From contig JAOXSH010000115.1 in the NCBI GenBank assembly GCA_025800145.1, positions 1 to 56,206 of the forward strand: a stretch of 56,206 nucleotides of DNA. Direction: 5' to 3'. Below are positions 41,822 through 50,421 of the stretch, in pieces. Every line of letters starts with the position of its first letter. Within the stretch, counting starts at the first letter, position 1. The notes under the pieces were generated by a model. That model saw only the letters and a list, made by a program, of their open reading frames with translations. It searched no databases and was not told where the DNA came from. This DNA comes from Cohaesibacter sp. Lineage in GTDB: Bacteria > Pseudomonadota > Alphaproteobacteria > Rhizobiales > Cohaesibacteraceae. A program made the translations under genes and the position numbers.

Positions 41822-43396
41822 ATGAGCTATAGACGTCTACCGATCTTTGATAACACAATAACTGTTAGTGCTGATGACGCACGTCAAGACAGAATACGTG
41901 TCTCCTATGGCAACTGGCTCTTTCACGATATTGCGGGTGAAGCTCTCTATGCTGCTGATGTGATCGCAGAAGAAGAGCATCCCATACCCGGCAATCGCAA
42001 TGCCGCCACAAGACGGATCTTCAATAATCCTCGCCCCTTCGATCAAGGCAGCACATCCATTCAGTTCACAAAGCTACGGATCAATGATGAGGATGGACCG
42101 CTTCATGGATTGCCGCTTGCACGAGGGACCATTGACTTTCATTGCGAGCCGGGTGGAGAAAGCTTACCCTTTCCCGGTGCCGATGCTGATAGGCTTAGAG
42201 ATGAGCGTGCTGATTATTGGCGCAGGCGTTTGGCGGCAGAGGATGCCGGGCAAGAGTTCGATGAAGCAGAACCCATTAATCCTGAACACTTCCGCCCAAC
42301 CCGCTATCGAATAGATGCTCAGCTGACCCTGAACCCCACGAGGATGATCAATCATCAGGATCTTCAGAGAGTGGTACGACATCGCAATGAACCCGGGTTC
42401 ATCTATCCTGACATTCAATTGATGACTTCGAAACGCGGCATATCAGATGGACGCTTCGGGGGTGAGTTTACCCTTGCCAATCATGACAACGTGATTGTCG
42501 GTGTGCGTAACCATGTGATGTCACGGCCACCGCATTACCGTTATATGCGAGACAACTATTTCCAGGCATGGTTCGACTTCATTGACGGAAGGATACGGCG
42601 CAATCTGGGAACCCCATTGACGGAAGAAGGGCAACTCCGCCATGAGCCTCGCTTCAGTCTCTCCTATGCCGAGAACTATCATGAGTTCCGGTGCGACAAT
42701 CCCTTGCAGGCCATTGAAGATCTGAGGCCCTATATCCGCACCCTGAGCCAGCATGTTCGGAACTTACGTATCCGGGACTGGTCACAGGCGGATTATCTGG
42801 AAGGCAATGAGATTGGCTATCGTGTCGATCTTGCGCAGGGACTTAAGCTGGTCATCTACTCCAAGACCAACAAGCGCATTCGCATCGAAGCCCGCACTGA
42901 TCTTTCTGAAAGGTGCAAGGATCGCAACTTCCCGCATACTCGACACACTGCTGATAGTCTGGCTGCTATCTCAGACTTGATAGATGCAACGGCGACTGAT
43001 GCAGCCAACAAGGTCAATGAGGCTTTGGACATCATCCGCCCGGGTCTTGCTGGAGAAGGCTCAGAGCTGCCAGATCAGTCTCCACCTTACGAACTTGTGC
43101 GCGAGATCATGCGGGCGGTTAGTGATGAGTATCGTGATCTGGCGGACAATGCCGATAACCGTCGCAGCATTGCCAGTGCGCAACAGCTTCTTCTTGCCCT
43201 CATCATTATCCGCAATGGTTGTGCTCCACCGCCTCAGCAACGATTGCAACAGGCAGCGGCCCGCCTTCAACGCAGAGGTATATTGCTGCCACCCAATAGC
43301 GGACATGTTCGAGTATTGGCTCCGAAGTTCCAGAATGCACGACGGATCTTGCTTGCTGAGTTACATGGCGGTGGGAATGATGCTGACAACGAATAA
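41822..43396 (+). CDS. Large hypothetical protein of the island
   Basis: 524 residues that I do not recognise. It begins MSYRRLPIFDNTITVSADDARQDRIRVSYGNWLFHDIAGEALY. A central stretch, LKLVIYSKTNKRIRIEARTDLSERC, is reminiscent of the Y-K...R-x-E-x-R segment of filamentous-phage gene II/X replication proteins, but this is weak. The C-terminal third (~400-510) is helical: ANKVNEALDIIRPG..., SAQQLLLALIIIRNGCAPPPQQRLQQAAARLQRRGI. No signal peptide or membrane segment. A copy of the island palindrome lies within it at 42388-42401. The ~245-bp gap before it includes AT-rich promoter-like DNA (TTGACA near 41643). Confidence 0.7.
   Translation: MSYRRLPIFDNTITVSADDARQDRIRVSYGNWLFHDIAGEALYAADVIAEEEHPIPGNRNAATRRIFNNPRPFDQGSTSIQFTKLRINDEDGPLHGLPLARGTIDFHCEPGGESLPFPGADADRLRDERADYWRRRLAAEDAGQEFDEAEPINPEHFRPTRYRIDAQLTLNPTRMINHQDLQRVVRHRNEPGFIYPDIQLMTSKRGISDGRFGGEFTLANHDNVIVGVRNHVMSRPPHYRYMRDNYFQAWFDFIDGRIRRNLGTPLTEEGQLRHEPRFSLSYAENYHEFRCDNPLQAIEDLRPYIRTLSQHVRNLRIRDWSQADYLEGNEIGYRVDLAQGLKLVIYSKTNKRIRIEARTDLSERCKDRNFPHTRHTADSLAAISDLIDATATDAANKVNEALDIIRPGLAGEGSELPDQSPPYELVREIMRAVSDEYRDLADNADNRRSIASAQQLLLALIIIRNGCAPPPQQRLQQAAARLQRRGILLPPNSGHVRVLAPKFQNARRILLAELHGGGNDADNE
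42388..42401. repeat. Island palindrome copy 2, inside the 41822 gene
   Basis: Exact TGAACCCGGGTTCA within coding sequence, where it encodes part of RNEPGFIY. Confidence 0.8.
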
Positions 43397-43589
43397 CCGT
43401 CTCCGAGCGCCCCTATTCATTTGTAGCCTCGATAACATTCTGCGCCACTAAACTTATCACACAAAATCCCAATGTCGCGAATGTCCGTCCTATGTCCATG
43501 AATGCTTTGGGCTGTTTGCCGACGGTATATCCGCCTGATCAGCCACCTCAATTACATGAGCATGACATGTGATTGCCCTTGAGCCCTGC

Positions 43590-43810
43590 ACCCCTAAAGG
43601 GTAAGTTCATCTCAGGACTGCGTAAAATAGCGCAGTCTCGGGGCGTAGTAACCTCTCCGCAAGCGGCTGGTGTCAGCCGTAATGCCACCTCCTCAACCTT
43701 TATGGTCGGGGAGGCTGCGGCGTATGTCCAGAGCTCCGGCTTAAAGGTCGTGGCGGTCGTCTTGCGGCGGCTTACTAACTCCCCGGTCACCAAGGACTTC
43801 TTGGTGGCCG
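43590..43810 (+). ncRNA. Candidate structured RNA before the membrane-protein gene
   Basis: Five stems follow each other: ACCC/GGGT (43590-43602), GACTGCG/CGCAGTC (43616-43637), CGGCTG/CAGCCG (43664-43679), CCTCC/GGAGG with inner AACC/GGT (43688-43714), and an 11-bp CGGTCACCAAG stem closed by a GACTT loop (43784-43810). The region is GC-rich, unlike its flanks, and open in two frames only because stops are rare; neither short frame resembles a protein. It could be a long 5' leader or an independent RNA. I cannot name a family. Confidence 0.5.
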
Positions 43811-43839
43811 TTCTACTTTATTGATTGGGAGTTTTTATC

Positions 43840-44880
43840 GTGCAACTTTTATTGGGCTTGGATTTAGTCGTAGCTGGCATCGCAATCATCGCTTTTGTCA
43901 TTGGATTGTTCTTGCTGCCGTTCCGCAAGTTTCGCAAGACTGGTAAGCAGGTGACGCGGGGAGCACTGTTTTGGATGGTCGTTTCTGGAGTGGTATGGGG
44001 ATTGTTTCATGACCACCTGACGGACACCAAGTCTACGGACCTGCCTAAAGATGCTAAGGCAACTATAGAAGAAACTCGTAGGCTTGAGGCAGAACGCAAG
44101 AAAGAACTGGCGGGCTTCCCTGACATGGCTACCAAGAACGCCGCTAAGGCTTTGGGTTTAAAAACCTATGCAGCCTATCAATTGCGCAATGATAAAGTTG
44201 CCATCCAGCGCTATTGCGATTGGTCTGACAAGGCCTATCCCTTGGCTCGACAACGCGACAGCGAGTATGACGCCAATCCAAATAAAGAGGCACGGGCTAA
44301 GATCTATCAGAAGTATGAAGCCCTTCAGCAGCAGCTCCTCACCGCAACAGTTGCACCACTCGGTATTGAAGAATGGGAATTCACCCAACTATCGATCAAT
44401 GCTCATTGGGACTTCTATTGCCGAGCTCAGAAGCGCAACTGGGTGGTGATCACAAAAGCAATGGCAAGGGCTGCTTCCCGGTCCGATGCAAAAGAAGCAG
44501 TGAAGTCATTGAACGGCTTCTATCTTGAGAACCTTAATAACGGCACCTCCCACTTTTTTGATAACAACCGCTTCTCATCGGTACGTTGCACTTGGGAGAA
44601 TTACAATGGCATGCGCTTTGTTGGCTGCAAGCTCCAATCCTTTTCCTATGTCAGTGACTGGGACATTTTTGTCGTTGCCAGATTGCCGGATGGTCGGTTG
44701 GCTGCTTCACCGATCAATGGCATGACCTCACAACATGTTACCAGCTCGGGGAAGTCCAAGTACCTGAACAGAATTGCACAAGCACGAACCTATCTTGAGG
44801 GGTTGGGTGAACCACGCACATATCTTGCGGAATATGCTGGCCTGATTGACATTCAGGCTGTCAGACAATTGTTTGAATAG
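43840..44880 (+). CDS. Membrane-anchored hypothetical protein of the island
   Basis: ~346 residues. Two N-terminal membrane segments (LLLGLDLVVAGIAIIAFVIGLFLLPF, then about TRGALFWMVVSGVVWGLF) precede a soluble, partly coiled-coil region (ATIEETRRLEAERKKELAG) and a C-terminal domain with scattered aromatic and Cys residues (RFSSVRCTWENYNGMRFVGCKL, SYVSDWDIFVVARLPDGR). I do not recognise the family. GTG 43840 is chosen because GGGAG lies 8 bases upstream; TTG 43825 has no ribosome site. It follows the structured RNA-like region directly. Confidence 0.7.
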   Translation: MQLLLGLDLVVAGIAIIAFVIGLFLLPFRKFRKTGKQVTRGALFWMVVSGVVWGLFHDHLTDTKSTDLPKDAKATIEETRRLEAERKKELAGFPDMATKNAAKALGLKTYAAYQLRNDKVAIQRYCDWSDKAYPLARQRDSEYDANPNKEARAKIYQKYEALQQQLLTATVAPLGIEEWEFTQLSINAHWDFYCRAQKRNWVVITKAMARAASRSDAKEAVKSLNGFYLENLNNGTSHFFDNNRFSSVRCTWENYNGMRFVGCKLQSFSYVSDWDIFVVARLPDGRLAASPINGMTSQHVTSSGKSKYLNRIAQARTYLEGLGEPRTYLAEYAGLIDIQAVRQLFE

Positions 44881-45164
44881 AGCTAGGAATACATGCCAAT
44901 ATCTCACCAGTGAGTGTGGTAGTTACAATTGCCACCCTTGCTATAAATCTATATCCCTGAGAGGCCCACAGACGCTCTTGGGCAGCCATTAGCAATCTGA
45001 GCGCGTCTTAGGGTGTCGATTTAATAGACTGCCCTGAAACGGCTGTGAGGCCATCGGGGCAGGTCATCTTCATAATAGCTCATTGAATTAATCCGGTCAT
45101 GAACATGTTCTTCAAATCCCTCTTGTGCATTGTATCAATCCAAAGCATTGCAACGGTGCCGTCG

Positions 45165-45818
45165 ATGATCGCCCGTTCCCTTATTGCGTTTGCTTGTATC
45201 CTTCTCCTGATAACAGCGCCAGCTATGGCGGTTACTGTCGTAGATGGTGATACCATCAAGATCGACGGTGTCACTTATCGCCTCAATGGCATTGACGCTC
45301 CCGAGCATGGTCAGAAGTGTAAGAAGCCATCCGGCAAGACATGGCCTTTTGGCAAGCGGGCTACTACGGCCCTTGGAGACATGGTTGCCGGATCGGACAT
45401 ACGCTGTGAGGGATCGCAGGCCGATGGATATGGCCGCACCATTGCAACATGTTACAAGGCTGGAATTGATCTCAATCGCCAGATGGTTCTTGAAGGTTGG
45501 GCTTGGGCTTTCCTTAAGTACTCCCAAGTCTATGCAGAAGAGCAAAAGGCAGCTCAATCTGCTGGTATAGGCATTTGGCAGGCTAAGACACAGACGCCAT
45601 AGGACTATCGTGCTGAACGCTGGAATACTGCCAGTCAACAGGCCCCGGATGGTTGCCCTATCAAAGGTAATATCAGCCGCAATGGTCAGATCTATCACGC
45701 GCCATGGTCCCCTTGGTACAAGCGCACCAAGATCAATCTAAAAAAGGGTGAGCGCTGGTTCTGCTCCGAGACCGACGCTGTTGCTGCTGGCTGGCGTGCT
45801 CCTTATTGGGGCCGGTGA
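45165..45818 (+). pseudogene. Thermonuclease (SNase) gene interrupted by an amber codon
   Basis: Signal peptide MIARSLIAFACILLLITAPAMA, then the staphylococcal nuclease core: VTVVDGDTIKIDGVTYRLNGIDAPE (metal Asp and catalytic Arg) and DGYGRTIATC with the second Arg. The frame meets TAG at 45600-45602 in TP*DYRAERW, where related proteins read TPWDYR; TGG to TAG is one change. The same frame continues 71 codons with KGNISRNGQIYHAPWSPWY...GERWFCSETDAVAAGW, the C-terminal domain usual in these proteins, to TGA 45816-45818. The truncated ~145-residue nuclease core may still fold. An ATG at 45099 is an alternative start. The gap 44881-45098 shows no gene. Confidence 0.8.
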
Positions 45819-45846
45819 ACTCTCGTTCAGTGGGGTGTCGTTCGAT

Positions 45847-46389
45847 ATGATCAGTGAGCGCACAAATAACATGAAGTCTCTGTTCTGGCATTTGGAAAAA
45901 CTGGGCCGCGTGCGTCTGAGTGAACATTTTTATCTGCGCCAGTTCCTCTATAGCGAAATTGCCGTGGCCTATAATGTCCCAAATCTCCCGGACAATCCCG
46001 ACCTTGCCATTGAAACCGGCACCCACCTTTGCGAAACCATCCTTGAGCCCATCGTTGCCGAGTTCGGCATAATCGTGATCCGGTCCGGTTTCCGTTCTGC
46101 CCGCCTTAATGACTTCGGCTATCGTAAGGGCCTGAAATGCGCCAGCAACGATAGGAACTATGCAGCGCACATCTGGGACCACCTCGACCACCAAGGCCGC
46201 AAAGGCGCTTCCGCCTGCATCGTCATCCCCGCTTTCAATGACGGCCTGACCCGATACAAGACATGGGATCAGCTATCGCGCCACCTGCAAAACACGCTTC
46301 CCTGCACAGAGCTCAAACGCTTCAAGTATGACAATGCGTTTAATGTGGGGTGGAGGGATAGCTTGTCGATCTGTGATCATACACGTTGA
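45847..46389 (+). CDS. Peptidase M15-like protein
   Basis: ~180 residues. LSEHFYLRQFLYSEIA at the N terminus and IVIRSGFRSARLNDFG then YAAHIWDHLDHQGRKGASACIVIP resemble phage- and island-borne M15-type zinc peptidases (SGFRS...N...H...D...). The expected His-Asp-His set is plausible but not secure. An upstream extension would overlap the thermonuclease tail in another frame. Its last 13 bases overlap the 3' end of the converging HEPN-like gene. Proteins like this occur on phage and integrated islands. Confidence 0.65.
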   Translation: MISERTNNMKSLFWHLEKLGRVRLSEHFYLRQFLYSEIAVAYNVPNLPDNPDLAIETGTHLCETILEPIVAEFGIIVIRSGFRSARLNDFGYRKGLKCASNDRNYAAHIWDHLDHQGRKGASACIVIPAFNDGLTRYKTWDQLSRHLQNTLPCTELKRFKYDNAFNVGWRDSLSICDHTR

Positions 46390-46994
46390 GCTGGCGTGCA
46401 TGCCTTAAGATTGGAAAGCCTATCCAAATCTGCCACTAGAGTTGCCTTTTTCTGGTCTTCCAGATGCCTGAATGCCCAACCTCTTAGGTGAATATCCGTG
46501 ATAATTCTAGCGACCAATTTAGCGATTTCAGGTAAACCGGATACATCATATGTCCAGCCAGTCGGGCTGAAATGAGAGAATTGATTGCGATAATCTTCGT
46601 GTAGGCGATTTAGCCATGTTAACTCGGCGTCGCTAATCTGTATTCCTATGTTGTTGGATAAGTCACCTTGAGTGTTTGGTTTTCTAACTGTCTTCAATAA
46701 GTCAGGCAAACTCATCAACTGGGTTTTGGGGCTTTTTGCGTCTGGATTGACGCGGCTCTTTTCGAGATAGTAGGCCCATTCACGTGTATTTCTCTTTGTG
46801 ACAGCACCAATTGGACTGCATGTAGTTGATAAGTGGCATACACAAGCTCCTTGGAGAGCGGCGTGTAATGCCAAAATTACCCATTTCCATGCTTCAGGAT
46901 CACTCTCTACGAAGTCCATACAACGAAGTACATGGCGAATAGAACACGCCACATCTTCTGTTTCATCCGTTGAAACCCAAATTTCTTGTGCCAT
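46377..46994 (-). CDS. HEPN-like hypothetical protein
   Basis: 205 residues, helical. WKWVILALHAALQGACVCHL near the N terminus and the later LNRLHEDYRNQFSHFSPTGWTYDVSGLPEIAKLVARII resemble a widespread HEPN-like family; RNQFSH (136-141) fits the R-x4-6-H RNase motif with a polar second residue. HEPN proteins in defence islands are often toxins or RNases, but activity here is not shown. It is AT-richer than the neighbouring peptidase gene and is transcribed divergently from the KAP NTPase, sharing a 140-bp promoter region. A link to the NTPase is inferred from this arrangement. Confidence 0.6.
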   Translation of the reverse strand: MAQEIWVSTDETEDVACSIRHVLRCMDFVESDPEAWKWVILALHAALQGACVCHLSTTCSPIGAVTKRNTREWAYYLEKSRVNPDAKSPKTQLMSLPDLLKTVRKPNTQGDLSNNIGIQISDAELTWLNRLHEDYRNQFSHFSPTGWTYDVSGLPEIAKLVARIITDIHLRGWAFRHLEDQKKATLVADLDRLSNLKACTPAQRV

Positions 46995-47113
46995 AACTCA
47001 ACTTCTATGTTGCCTTTTGGAAAGAGTTCCACCTTAGCTCATATTTCCTGATACGATCATTAGTTGTCTTTAGCGATTATCCAATCATTGAGCTACTGTG
47101 ACGTATATTACAC

Positions 47114-47119
47114 TATAAT
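47114..47119 (+). promoter_or_regulatory. -10 element upstream of the KAP NTPase gene
   Basis: TATAAT in an AT-rich divergent region, followed by AGAGG at 47120-47124 as ribosome site and the TTG start at 47135. No clear -35 at 17 bp. Confidence 0.45.
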
Positions 47120-47134
47120 AGAGGTCATACTCCA

Positions 47135-49342
47135 TTGCTTGACAAAGTACCTCCAATCATTGACGGAGATCGTGCGATTGAATGCTCTGGTCAAGACAAG
47201 CTTGGCTTTCGCGATCTTGCCGTTCAAGTTGCCAACGCAGTAGTGGCTAGATCTACAAGCGAAGGATTGGTTGTTTCTATCGAAGGGGAGTGGGGGTCAG
47301 GAAAATCTAGTCTCCTAAATCTCATCTCCTCTGAACTGGAACGGTTACCCGAAGAAAATAAGCCGACGACTATCAATTTTCAGCCATGGTTGATTGGAAA
47401 TAGGGATGCATTAATTGCCAAATTATTCGATGAAGTGTTCAAAGGGCTTCAACTCGTTGCATCTCGTCGCGGTGACCATAAAAGCGCGAATACTGAAAAA
47501 GCAAAGAAAGCAATTAAAGCACTAGAAAAATTTGTAGGGGTTCTGAGCAGTACGGGCTCTCTTTTTGAAGTCGCTGGTGACGCGTCAGCAATCGCGCCAA
47601 TAAAATGGTTTGGCAAAATGCTGAAAGCACTAGGTAAGTGGGTTGGTCGCTCAAAAACCGAACCCAAGCTAAGTGATCTAAAATCAAAATTAGACAAGGC
47701 CTTACGAGAATTAGATCATCGCTTCGTGATTATTATTGATGATCTTGATCGGCTAGAGCCTAGAGAAGCAACAGAGGTTCTACGCCTTGTTCGTTCTGTA
47801 ATTGATTTGCCAAATATTATCTATTTGCTTTCGTATGATGGGAAAATACTGTCCCACAATATTCAGCAAGCTTCGGGCGTTGAAGACGGTCAAGCTTATT
47901 TGGAAAAGATCGTCCAACTCACCATACCGGTTCCCCAGCCAGAAGCTTTTGCTCTTAGACAGTGGTTCGCGGATGAATTGCAGCCGTTTGCTCCTATGAC
48001 ATATGAAGATGGCCGTGACCGTCTCAAGGAAGTTATTGATCGAGAAGGAATGAAGCAACTTCGCACTCCTCGAGCTGTTGTAAGATGTCTAGATGCGATT
48101 AGGTTTGTTTGGCCCGCTCTTGAGGTGCACAGATTAGATATTTCAGATATTGTTTGGCTACAAATGGTCAAGGTCGGCAATCTTTCAATGTACCGGTGGA
48201 TCGAAGAATACTGTCTATCAGCGGTCGGATTGAATATTGGAACAGCACGAATAAGCCGTACATCTACTCAAGAGCAATTAACAAGGCTGTTAGAAGTTGG
48301 CGGGTCATCATGTTTTTCAGACTTTACGTATCGCCTTTTTTTTGCCGATCAACTACCGGGTATAGAAGCTGAATATGCAGATGACGGAGATGAGTTTAGA
48401 TTATTCGAGCACGATAGTGACGAAACGCGCGATGCCAATATCCGAGAGAGGAGGCTAGCTAGTCCAGACCATTCTCGTCTCTATTTTTCGCTTAATACAC
48501 CCTCTCATGTACTAGACGGTGAAGACTACAGATCATTTTGGGAAGTGACATCTGAAGGCCCTATTGAAGCAGGGAAGGCCTTTCGTGTGTTTAATGCTAC
48601 CTCAGCTTTGGGTTCATTGAGCCAAGCAGATATTTTGTTGGAACGCTTGATTGGTGAAACTCGTGGGCCACTAGATAGCCAACAATCTTCGAATTTCCTC
48701 CTAGCCTTATCCAATGTGCTGGATGATGCGATCAAGCAAGACCAGTATGGTAGATTTGGTCTAATAACGATCTTTGACCGTGCAACACGCTTGGTTCCTA
48801 TTTTGTTAAAAGCGCTTGATGAAAAATTGCGATCGAAAACAATTAATACGATGTTCTCGAAAGGAACATCAATCAGTTGGTTAACCCATCTATTCCGCAA
48901 AGAAACATTTGCTCATGGAAGATATGGAGATCGTGTAAGCCATTCTAGTGAATGGCTATTTACGGACGATGAATTGAACATTATTGGTGAAGTAATGCTC
49001 GAGCGCTATCGGAATTTGTCAAAGGCAGAGTACTTGCAAGCGAAAGAGCCAGCAAATCTCTTGTTTGCTTGGCAGCAAGGCGGGGATGATAAAGGCCCCA
49101 GCGATTTTGTTAAAAAATGTATTGCTACGGATGAAGGTTTGATAGAGATCTTGGAGAGTTTTACAAGCACGGTTTCGAGCAGCAGCAGTGGTGTGTATCT
49201 GGTACTGAGGCGCGACAATCTGAGCTCATTTCTGAACTTCGATGAAGCTCAAGCCAGACTAGTAAACCTGATGAACCACCCAAGTTTAGGTGGGCGCGTA
49301 AAGGCTATCAAAGAGCATATTGAAGCGGCAACAAATTGGTGA
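47135..49342 (+). CDS. KAP family P-loop NTPase
   Basis: 735 residues. Walker A GEWGSGKSSLLN (51-62), a long insertion typical of KAP proteins (~105-190), Walker B FVIIIDDLDRLEP (197-209) and the following EVLRLVRSVIDLPNIIYLLSYD. The insertion (AIAPIKWFGKMLKALGKWVGR) contains no strong membrane helix, so it may be soluble. The C-terminal ~400 residues are of unknown function. KAP NTPases occur in anti-phage and T7-exclusion proteins. The start is TTG, with AGAGG ~10 bases upstream. Base composition is AT-rich compared with the restriction gene downstream, suggesting separate origin. Confidence 0.9.
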   Translation: MLDKVPPIIDGDRAIECSGQDKLGFRDLAVQVANAVVARSTSEGLVVSIEGEWGSGKSSLLNLISSELERLPEENKPTTINFQPWLIGNRDALIAKLFDEVFKGLQLVASRRGDHKSANTEKAKKAIKALEKFVGVLSSTGSLFEVAGDASAIAPIKWFGKMLKALGKWVGRSKTEPKLSDLKSKLDKALRELDHRFVIIIDDLDRLEPREATEVLRLVRSVIDLPNIIYLLSYDGKILSHNIQQASGVEDGQAYLEKIVQLTIPVPQPEAFALRQWFADELQPFAPMTYEDGRDRLKEVIDREGMKQLRTPRAVVRCLDAIRFVWPALEVHRLDISDIVWLQMVKVGNLSMYRWIEEYCLSAVGLNIGTARISRTSTQEQLTRLLEVGGSSCFSDFTYRLFFADQLPGIEAEYADDGDEFRLFEHDSDETRDANIRERRLASPDHSRLYFSLNTPSHVLDGEDYRSFWEVTSEGPIEAGKAFRVFNATSALGSLSQADILLERLIGETRGPLDSQQSSNFLLALSNVLDDAIKQDQYGRFGLITIFDRATRLVPILLKALDEKLRSKTINTMFSKGTSISWLTHLFRKETFAHGRYGDRVSHSSEWLFTDDELNIIGEVMLERYRNLSKAEYLQAKEPANLLFAWQQGGDDKGPSDFVKKCIATDEGLIEILESFTSTVSSSSSGVYLVLRRDNLSSFLNFDEAQARLVNLMNHPSLGGRVKAIKEHIEAATNW

Positions 49343-49445
49343 GTTTCAAAACTCAAACAAGCCGTACAAAAAACCCTATAGATTTTCGACTATAATTGAA
49401 CAACAAAATCAATGATCGTTAGTCTTGAAATGGGTGTATAAAAAA

Positions 49446-49487
49446 TTGATATTTTATATACAAAATGGTATAATGAACCCGGGTTCA
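49446..49487 (+). promoter_or_regulatory. Promoter and palindromic operator of the serine recombinase gene
   Basis: TTGATA (49446-49451), 17-bp spacer, TATAAT (49469-49474), near consensus. The 14-bp palindrome TGAACCCGGGTTCA (49474-49487) begins at the last base of the -10 box and covers the start point, an ideal place for repression. Confidence 0.8.
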
Positions 49488-49509
49488 ATTTTGCCAATCT
49501 GAGGCCATC

Positions 49510-50145
49510 ATGACCAAACGCGCTGCCATCTATGCAAGAGTATCAACCCGCGAACAAACCACTGAAAACCAACTCGTCGCTTTGAGGGAAGTTGCCGAAC
49601 GCGCTGGCTGGATGATTATTGCTGAATTTGTTGACGATGGCGTCAGTGGCGCAAAGGGAAGAGACAAGCGTCCAGAATTTGATGCGCTCTGCAAGGCAGT
49701 CACGCGCAGGGAGATTGATATTGTGCTGTCATGGAGCGTGGATCGCCTTGGCAGGTCCCTCCAGCATCTTGTCACCTTCCTTGGTGAGCTGCAAAGCGCC
49801 GATGTCGATTTATACCTTCATCAGCAGGGTGTCGACACCACAACGCCAGCAGGCCGGGCGCTTTTCCAGATGATGGGCATCTTTGCCGAGTTTGAGAGAT
49901 CCATGATCAGAGAACGGGTCAAGAGCGGCATTGAACGTGCAAAGGCAGAAGAGCAATCAAAAGACGGCATAAGGAAACGCCGCCGACAGGGCAAAATGGC
50001 TCACGGGCGGCCACGCTTGTTGGATGACAAGTTAGTCGCCCAGATCAAGAATGCTCGGGAAAATGGTCTTTCCTACAGAAAGATTGCCGCCGAGTTTGGT
50101 GTTTCACTGGGGACAGTGCAGAATGCAATCGCGTCGAGTTTCTGA
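49510..50145 (+). CDS. Serine recombinase (resolvase/invertase)
   Basis: 211 residues. N-terminal resolvase domain: AAIYARVSTREQTTENQL (nucleophile Ser in ARVST), VDDGVSGAKGRDKRPEFD, WSVDRLGRSLQHLVTFL (DRLGR active-site Arg motif), FAEFERSMIRERVKSGIERA. C-terminal HTH: LSYRKIAAEFGVSLGTVQNAIA. It may invert or resolve DNA at a site in the island; the triple palindrome is a candidate site or operator. It sits between the KAP NTPase and the restriction enzyme genes, under its own strong promoter. Confidence 0.93.
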   Translation: MTKRAAIYARVSTREQTTENQLVALREVAERAGWMIIAEFVDDGVSGAKGRDKRPEFDALCKAVTRREIDIVLSWSVDRLGRSLQHLVTFLGELQSADVDLYLHQQGVDTTTPAGRALFQMMGIFAEFERSMIRERVKSGIERAKAEEQSKDGIRKRRRQGKMAHGRPRLLDDKLVAQIKNARENGLSYRKIAAEFGVSLGTVQNAIASSF

Positions 50146-50421
50146 GATAAGAAATGCCTTGCGTCAGAAAATAGGGCTGTTTTTGACATAGTGCTTGTCT
50201 GTCAACTTGTTTCTAGCTGTGGCAACCTTCCTGTCTGCCGGTCATCCATCATATGATAACAGGTCAGCACCACAGTCGCCTGTTCACTTTCCCAAAATCG
50301 AGCAACTGAGCGGGGCAGAGTTTCTGGTATACAACTCCCATGCGGCAATTGCGGCTCACTTCGAAGCGTGCTTCAATCACCTCACTTGGAAATCAAATCT
50401 TCAACCAAGCGAGTTTCCATC

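Noticed and set aside
43548..43824. Short open frames on both strands of the structured region
   Set aside because: Overlapping opposite frames in GC-rich hairpin DNA, no ribosome site that fits, and no protein family resemblance.
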